NCBI GenBank assembly: GCA_039029395.1
Contig: JBCCGG010000003.1
Span: forward strand, 1-64,000
Direction of reading: 5' to 3'
Length of the DNA: 64,000 nucleotides
Source of the DNA: JBCCGG01 sp039029395
Lineage (GTDB): Bacteria; Pseudomonadota; Alphaproteobacteria; Kiloniellales; JAKSDN01
The position numbers and the translations under genes are program-made. The first letter of the stretch is position 1. The number at the start of each line of letters is the position of its first letter. Shown one piece after another: positions 60,922 through 64,000 of this stretch. The notes under the pieces are model-generated. The model was not told where the DNA came from. It saw only the letters and a program-made list of their open reading frames with translations, and searched no databases.

Positions 60922-61623
60922 CTAACCCATACGCTCATCGACCGTGCGCGCGGTCTGATTGAACAGCACCCGGCGCTCTTCCTCGCTCGGCGGCGCTTTT
61001 CGCCGCAGCTCCTTGCCCAGGTCGACCGCCCGCTGCACCGCCGGGCGCTCCTTGACCGCCTGACGCCAGCGCATGACGTTGGGAAAGGCCTCGAGCGATT
61101 GGCCGAGCGGCTTGGCGATCAGCACCCAGGGCCAGCAGACCATGTCGGCGATCGAATAGTCGCCCAGGATGTGGTCGCGCTCGGCCAGCCGCCGCTCGAG
61201 CACGCCCAGGCAGCGGTCGTACTCGTTGGCATGGCGGGCGTGCGCGTAGTCCTGGCCCTCGGGGCCGTAGTTGACATAGTGGCTGAGCTGGCCGGCCGTT
61301 GGGCCCTGGTTGGCGACCTGCCAGAACAGCCACTCCGTGGCCTCCTTGCGGCCGAGCGGGTGGTCGGGCAGGAAGCGCCCGGTCTTCTCCGCCAGATAGA
61401 GCAGGATCGCGCCAGACTCGAAGACCGTGACCGGCGCGCCCTCGACCCCGTGGTCGACGATCGCCGGCATGCGGTTGTTCGGGCTGATCTCCAAAAAGGC
61501 CGGCGTGAACTGGTCGCCCTTGCCGATGTTGAGCGGAATCATGCGGTAAGGCAGCCCGCACTCCTCGAGCATGATCGCGACTTTCCAGCCGTTGGGGGTC
61601 GGCCAATAGTAGAAATCGATCAT
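60922..61623 (-). CDS. Glutathione S-transferase family protein (YghU/GstB-like)
   Basis: 233 residues. N-domain FYYWPTPNGWKVAIMLEECG, NRMPAIVDHG (cis-Pro) and VFESGAILLYLAEKTG; C-domain DYSIADMVCWPWV. Resembles the disulphide-reductase-like Nu-class group. The longer open frame upstream of the ATG at 61623 is antisense-type noise and excluded. It lies 9 bases after the CoA-transferase gene; perhaps one operon. Confidence 0.9.
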   Translation of the reverse strand: MIDFYYWPTPNGWKVAIMLEECGLPYRMIPLNIGKGDQFTPAFLEISPNNRMPAIVDHGVEGAPVTVFESGAILLYLAEKTGRFLPDHPLGRKEATEWLFWQVANQGPTAGQLSHYVNYGPEGQDYAHARHANEYDRCLGVLERRLAERDHILGDYSIADMVCWPWVLIAKPLGQSLEAFPNVMRWRQAVKERPAVQRAVDLGKELRRKAPPSEEERRVLFNQTARTVDERMG

Positions 61624-61631
61624 GGGCGCTC

Positions 61632-62846
61632 TCAAGCCTCCGCCTCGGCCAGAGTCTCGGCCTGGTGGGCCGCGCCGGCCGCCAGAAGCTCGGCGACCTC
61701 CTGATCGCTGAAGCCCGCTTCCAACAGGATCTCCCTGGTCTGGCCACCCAAGAGCGGCGCCGGGTGCCGGGCTTCGGGCACGGTCTCGGAAAAGCGCGCC
61801 GGGGTGCGCGCCTGGCGCAGGCGCCCGGCCTGGGGATGGTCCTGCTCGACCACGATGCCCGTGGCCTCGACTTGGGGATGGCGGATCGCCGCGCGGCGGT
61901 TGAGGACCGGCACGCAGGGCACGTCCTCGGCCTCCAGACGCTCCAGCCATTCGGCCGTGCTGCGGGTCTTGAGCGCCTCCTGGGTCAGCTCCAGGCGGGC
62001 GTCCCGGTGCTTGTCCAGGCCCTCGGAATCCTGAAAGCGCGGGTCCTCGAGCCACTCCGGCCGCTCGCAGGCGCGGGCCAGGCCGACCCACTCCTTGTGG
62101 CGCATGACCGCGACCGAGATGTAACCGTCGGCGGTCTGGTAGATCAGGTCGATGAAGCTTTGCGCGGTCTCCCGCTCGAGCTCGTCGCCGACGAAGGTAT
62201 GGCCGCCCATATCAGAGCTCCAGAGGAAAGCAATAATCGTGTCCAGCATGGAGAGCCGCACGTGCTGGGCCGGCGCGCCGCGCGCCCGGGCGAGCAAGGC
62301 CGCGGTGATCGCCTGCGCCGCCGTGAAACCGGTCAGCTTGTCGGGCAGGATCGTGCGCACCAGCTTGGGCGCCGCTTCGTCCGAGCCCGCCTGCACGGTC
62401 GTTAGGCCAGTCAGCGCCTGGATCAGGGGATCGAAAACCGGCTTGTGGGCCAGGGGACCGGCTTCGCCGAAGCCGCTGATCGAGACGTAAACGATGTCCG
62501 GCGCGACCTCGCGCACCGCGGCCTCGCCCAGGCCGATGCGCTCGGCGACGCCGGGCCGGAAATTCTGGATCACAACGTCGGCGCCGACCAAGAGGCGCTT
62601 GAGCGCGTCCAGTCCGCCCGGCGCCTTGAGGTCCAGGGCGATCGAGCGCTTGTTGCGGTTGTTGTTGAGGAATGACGCCGAGAAGCCGCCACGGCGGGTC
62701 GCCACCTGGCGCGAATGGTCGCCGCCTCTGGGCGGCTCCACCTTGATCACGTCGGCGCCCTGGTCTGCCAGGATCATGGAGCCGAGCGGCCCGGACACCA
62801 TCATCGTGAGGTCGATTACCCTGATCCCGTCGAGCGGTCCCGCCAT
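61632..62846 (-). CDS. CaiB/BaiF-family class III CoA-transferase
   Basis: About 404 residues. IRVIDLTMMVSGPLGSMILA at the start, GADVIKVEPPRGGDHSR, NRNKRSIALDLKA and FRPGVAERIGLG (family hallmarks), and VRLSMLDTIIAFLWS. The usual catalytic Asp lies in the ILPDKLTGFTAAQA region, in agreement with the CaiB/BaiF family. CoA donor and acceptor are unknown. ATG at 62846. It heads a gene set with two GSTs and the P1 hydrolase. Confidence 0.9.
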   Translation of the reverse strand: MAGPLDGIRVIDLTMMVSGPLGSMILADQGADVIKVEPPRGGDHSRQVATRRGGFSASFLNNNRNKRSIALDLKAPGGLDALKRLLVGADVVIQNFRPGVAERIGLGEAAVREVAPDIVYVSISGFGEAGPLAHKPVFDPLIQALTGLTTVQAGSDEAAPKLVRTILPDKLTGFTAAQAITAALLARARGAPAQHVRLSMLDTIIAFLWSSDMGGHTFVGDELERETAQSFIDLIYQTADGYISVAVMRHKEWVGLARACERPEWLEDPRFQDSEGLDKHRDARLELTQEALKTRSTAEWLERLEAEDVPCVPVLNRRAAIRHPQVEATGIVVEQDHPQAGRLRQARTPARFSETVPEARHPAPLLGGQTREILLEAGFSDQEVAELLAAGAAHQAETLAEAEA

Positions 62847-63006
62847 TGCTCTTGATCCTCGTCTTGCGCACGCCGGCCGTAAATCAAGCAAGTAAGCAGC
62901 CCAGGTGCAATTACCAAGCACGCCAATTTGACCACCGCTTGGCCTTCAGCGCCAAATCTGACAGACTCCGGCGCCTTCGATGGAGTTCGAGAAAGGCTTG
63001 CCGGCG

Positions 63007-63849
63007 GTGTTCATTCAAAGCGAAGACACAAACGATCCCAAGTCTATGCGGTTCCTGCCAGGCCAGGCGGTGCTGGCGGCCGGGCGCCGCGAGTTCACGC
63101 GCGGCCAGGCCGAAGGCTCGCCACTCGCCGAGCGCTTGTTCGCGCTCGAAGCGGTAACGGGTGTCGCCCTGGGATCGGACGACATCACGGTCACCATTGC
63201 AGAAGGGGCCGATTGGGCGAGCCAGCGCACCGCTGTCCTCAGCGCCATCATGGCCCACTTCATGAGCGGCGCGCCGGCGGTCGAGGAGACGGCCGAGCCG
63301 GACCCGGGCTTCGCGCCCGAGGACAGCGGGATCGTCCAAGAGATCCGCGAGCTGATCGACACCCGGGTGCGGCCAGCCGCCCAACAGGCCGGCGGCGAGG
63401 TGCAGTTTCATGGCTTCCGCGACGGTATCGTGTATGTCGAGCTGAGCGGCCAGGCGGCGAGCCTGCAAAACGGCATCGCCAATGTGCTGCAGCACTACCT
63501 GCCCGAAGTTACCGGCGTGAAGGACTATCGGGATGCCATCCCGAAGCCCGGCCTGGAAACCGCCGAGGGCAAAGCGATCCGGCAGGCGCTCGACGAGCGC
63601 ATCAACCCGGCGGTGGCCGCCCACGGCGGACATATCTCCCTCGTCGACGTGCAAGGCGACCGGGTCTACATCCGCTTGGAGGGCGGCTGCCAAGGCTGCG
63701 GCATGGCCAATGTCACCTTGAAGCAGGGCGTTGAGGTGGAAATCCGCCGGGTCGCGCCGTCGATCTCGGCGGTGCTTGACGTGACCGATCATGCGGGCGG
63801 CACCAACCCCTACTACCAGCCCGGCAAAGGGGGCGCGGGCGCGGTATAG
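63007..63849 (+). CDS. Nfu-type Fe-S scaffold with tandem NifU domains
   Basis: About 280 residues. Nfu N-domain (SEDTNDPKSMRFLPG, FALEAVTGVALGSDDITVTI), then two NifU-C domains. The second has the cluster motif GGCQGCGMANVTLKQ; the first reads ELSGQAASLQNGIANVL, where both Cys positions are lost. So only one cluster site remains, at the C-terminus. GTG at 63007 matches the family start (MFIQTEDT-like); an ATG at 62980 is in frame. It delivers Fe-S clusters to target enzymes. Confidence 0.88.
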   Translation: MFIQSEDTNDPKSMRFLPGQAVLAAGRREFTRGQAEGSPLAERLFALEAVTGVALGSDDITVTIAEGADWASQRTAVLSAIMAHFMSGAPAVEETAEPDPGFAPEDSGIVQEIRELIDTRVRPAAQQAGGEVQFHGFRDGIVYVELSGQAASLQNGIANVLQHYLPEVTGVKDYRDAIPKPGLETAEGKAIRQALDERINPAVAAHGGHISLVDVQGDRVYIRLEGGCQGCGMANVTLKQGVEVEIRRVAPSISAVLDVTDHAGGTNPYYQPGKGGAGAV

Positions 63850-63860
63850 AGGGAGCGGCC

Positions 63861-64000
63861 ATGGCCCGCCTTCTGCTCCTGGTGCCGACCACCTCTTACC
63901 GGATCAGCGACTTTCTGAGCGCGGCGCACCGCCTCGACATCGAGGTCGCGGTCGGTTCGGAGCGCCGTCAGGTGCTTGAGAAGTACGCCGACGGCGGCAC
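63861..64000 (+). CDS. Probable ATP-grasp protein, N-terminal fragment
   Basis: 46 codons from ATG at 63861 (GAGGGAG upstream) to the window end, still open. MARLLLLVPTTSYRISDFL followed by HRLDIEVAVGSERRQVLEKY resembles the N-domain of ATP-grasp carboxylate-amine ligases. Too short for certainty. Confidence 0.55.
   Translation, partial: MARLLLLVPTTSYRISDFLSAAHRLDIEVAVGSERRQVLEKYADGG

Noticed and set aside
60922..62091. Longer 389-codon version of the YghU-like GST
   Set aside because: The extra N-terminal part overlaps the CoA-transferase gene and is Gly/Arg/Pro-rich; the GST starts cleanly at 61623.

Overview
The window is high-GC DNA from a free-living, probably marine, alphaproteobacterium. 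Evidence for this is the family mix: TTT and Ugp/Liv-type transporters, bacterial trimethylamine monooxygenase, ETF-ubiquinone oxidoreductase, a Flp pilin and TIGR04282/04283-type glycosyltransferases, together with strong G/C bias at third codon positions. Species cannot be named from sequence alone. No rRNA or CRISPR array is visible. The first 216 bases contain a perfect fold-back repeat that looks like a contig-end artefact.

Region 1 (1-11.3 kb, minus strand) is a one-carbon/oxalate-type catabolic block. In transcription order it holds a tripartite tricarboxylate transporter (TctC, TctB, TctA), a GntR/FCD regulator, a ThDP enzyme, a formyl-CoA:oxalate CoA-transferase, a 10-formyl-THF hydrolase-like protein, formate-THF ligase and a truncated succinate/malate-CoA ligase beta subunit. 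Three near-identical TGGTATACCA-type operators precede tctC, the regulator gene and the ligase gene, so this looks like one regulon. Region 2 (11.4-16.1 kb) is a single 1530-residue secreted G8/beta-helix protein related to animal CEMIP/TMEM2. Region 3 (16.2-21.2 kb) is a GlpR-like regulator followed by a complete Ugp-like ABC importer.

Region 4 (21.3-27.1 kb) is the most striking part: a divergent methyltransferase, a YcaO protein, a TfuA protein, a gluzincin metallopeptidase, and a small protein ending in eight tandem GAR(V/L)S pentapeptides. YcaO plus TfuA is the known backbone-thioamidation pair, so this may be an undescribed repeat-core RiPP pathway; a short pentapeptide-repeat helix is the main alternative reading of the repeat. 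A hemerythrin gene and a helical hypothetical gene follow.

Region 5 (28.4-37.4 kb) is a Liv/Urt-type ABC importer with a Tat-type binding protein, trimethylamine monooxygenase (tmm), a second binding-protein paralogue that lacks a signal peptide, and a GntR regulator. With a trimethylamine-dehydrogenase-like enzyme at 52.8 kb and ETF-QO at 42.4 kb it suggests methylated-amine use. Region 6 (37.6-38.7 kb) is an intact tRNA-Gln plus a 1-kb AT-rich island bounded by a 44-bp repeat of the tRNA 5' half, a minimal integrated element. Region 7 (38.9-47.4 kb) is core metabolism and envelope: aspartic protease, ispE, TPR lipoprotein, ETF-QO, type-4 UDG, Slt transglycosylase, MoaB.

Region 8 (47.6-52.6 kb) is a five-gene operon of unrecognised proteins that share a beta-rich module; it is a second candidate for an undescribed system. 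Region 9 (52.8-64 kb) holds the TMADH-like enzyme, two glycosyltransferases, a lone Flp pilin, a radical SAM protein, a PLP dehydratase, a NylC-type P1 hydrolase, two GSTs, a CaiB/BaiF CoA-transferase, an Nfu scaffold with a degenerate extra domain, and the start of a probable ATP-grasp gene cut by the window end.
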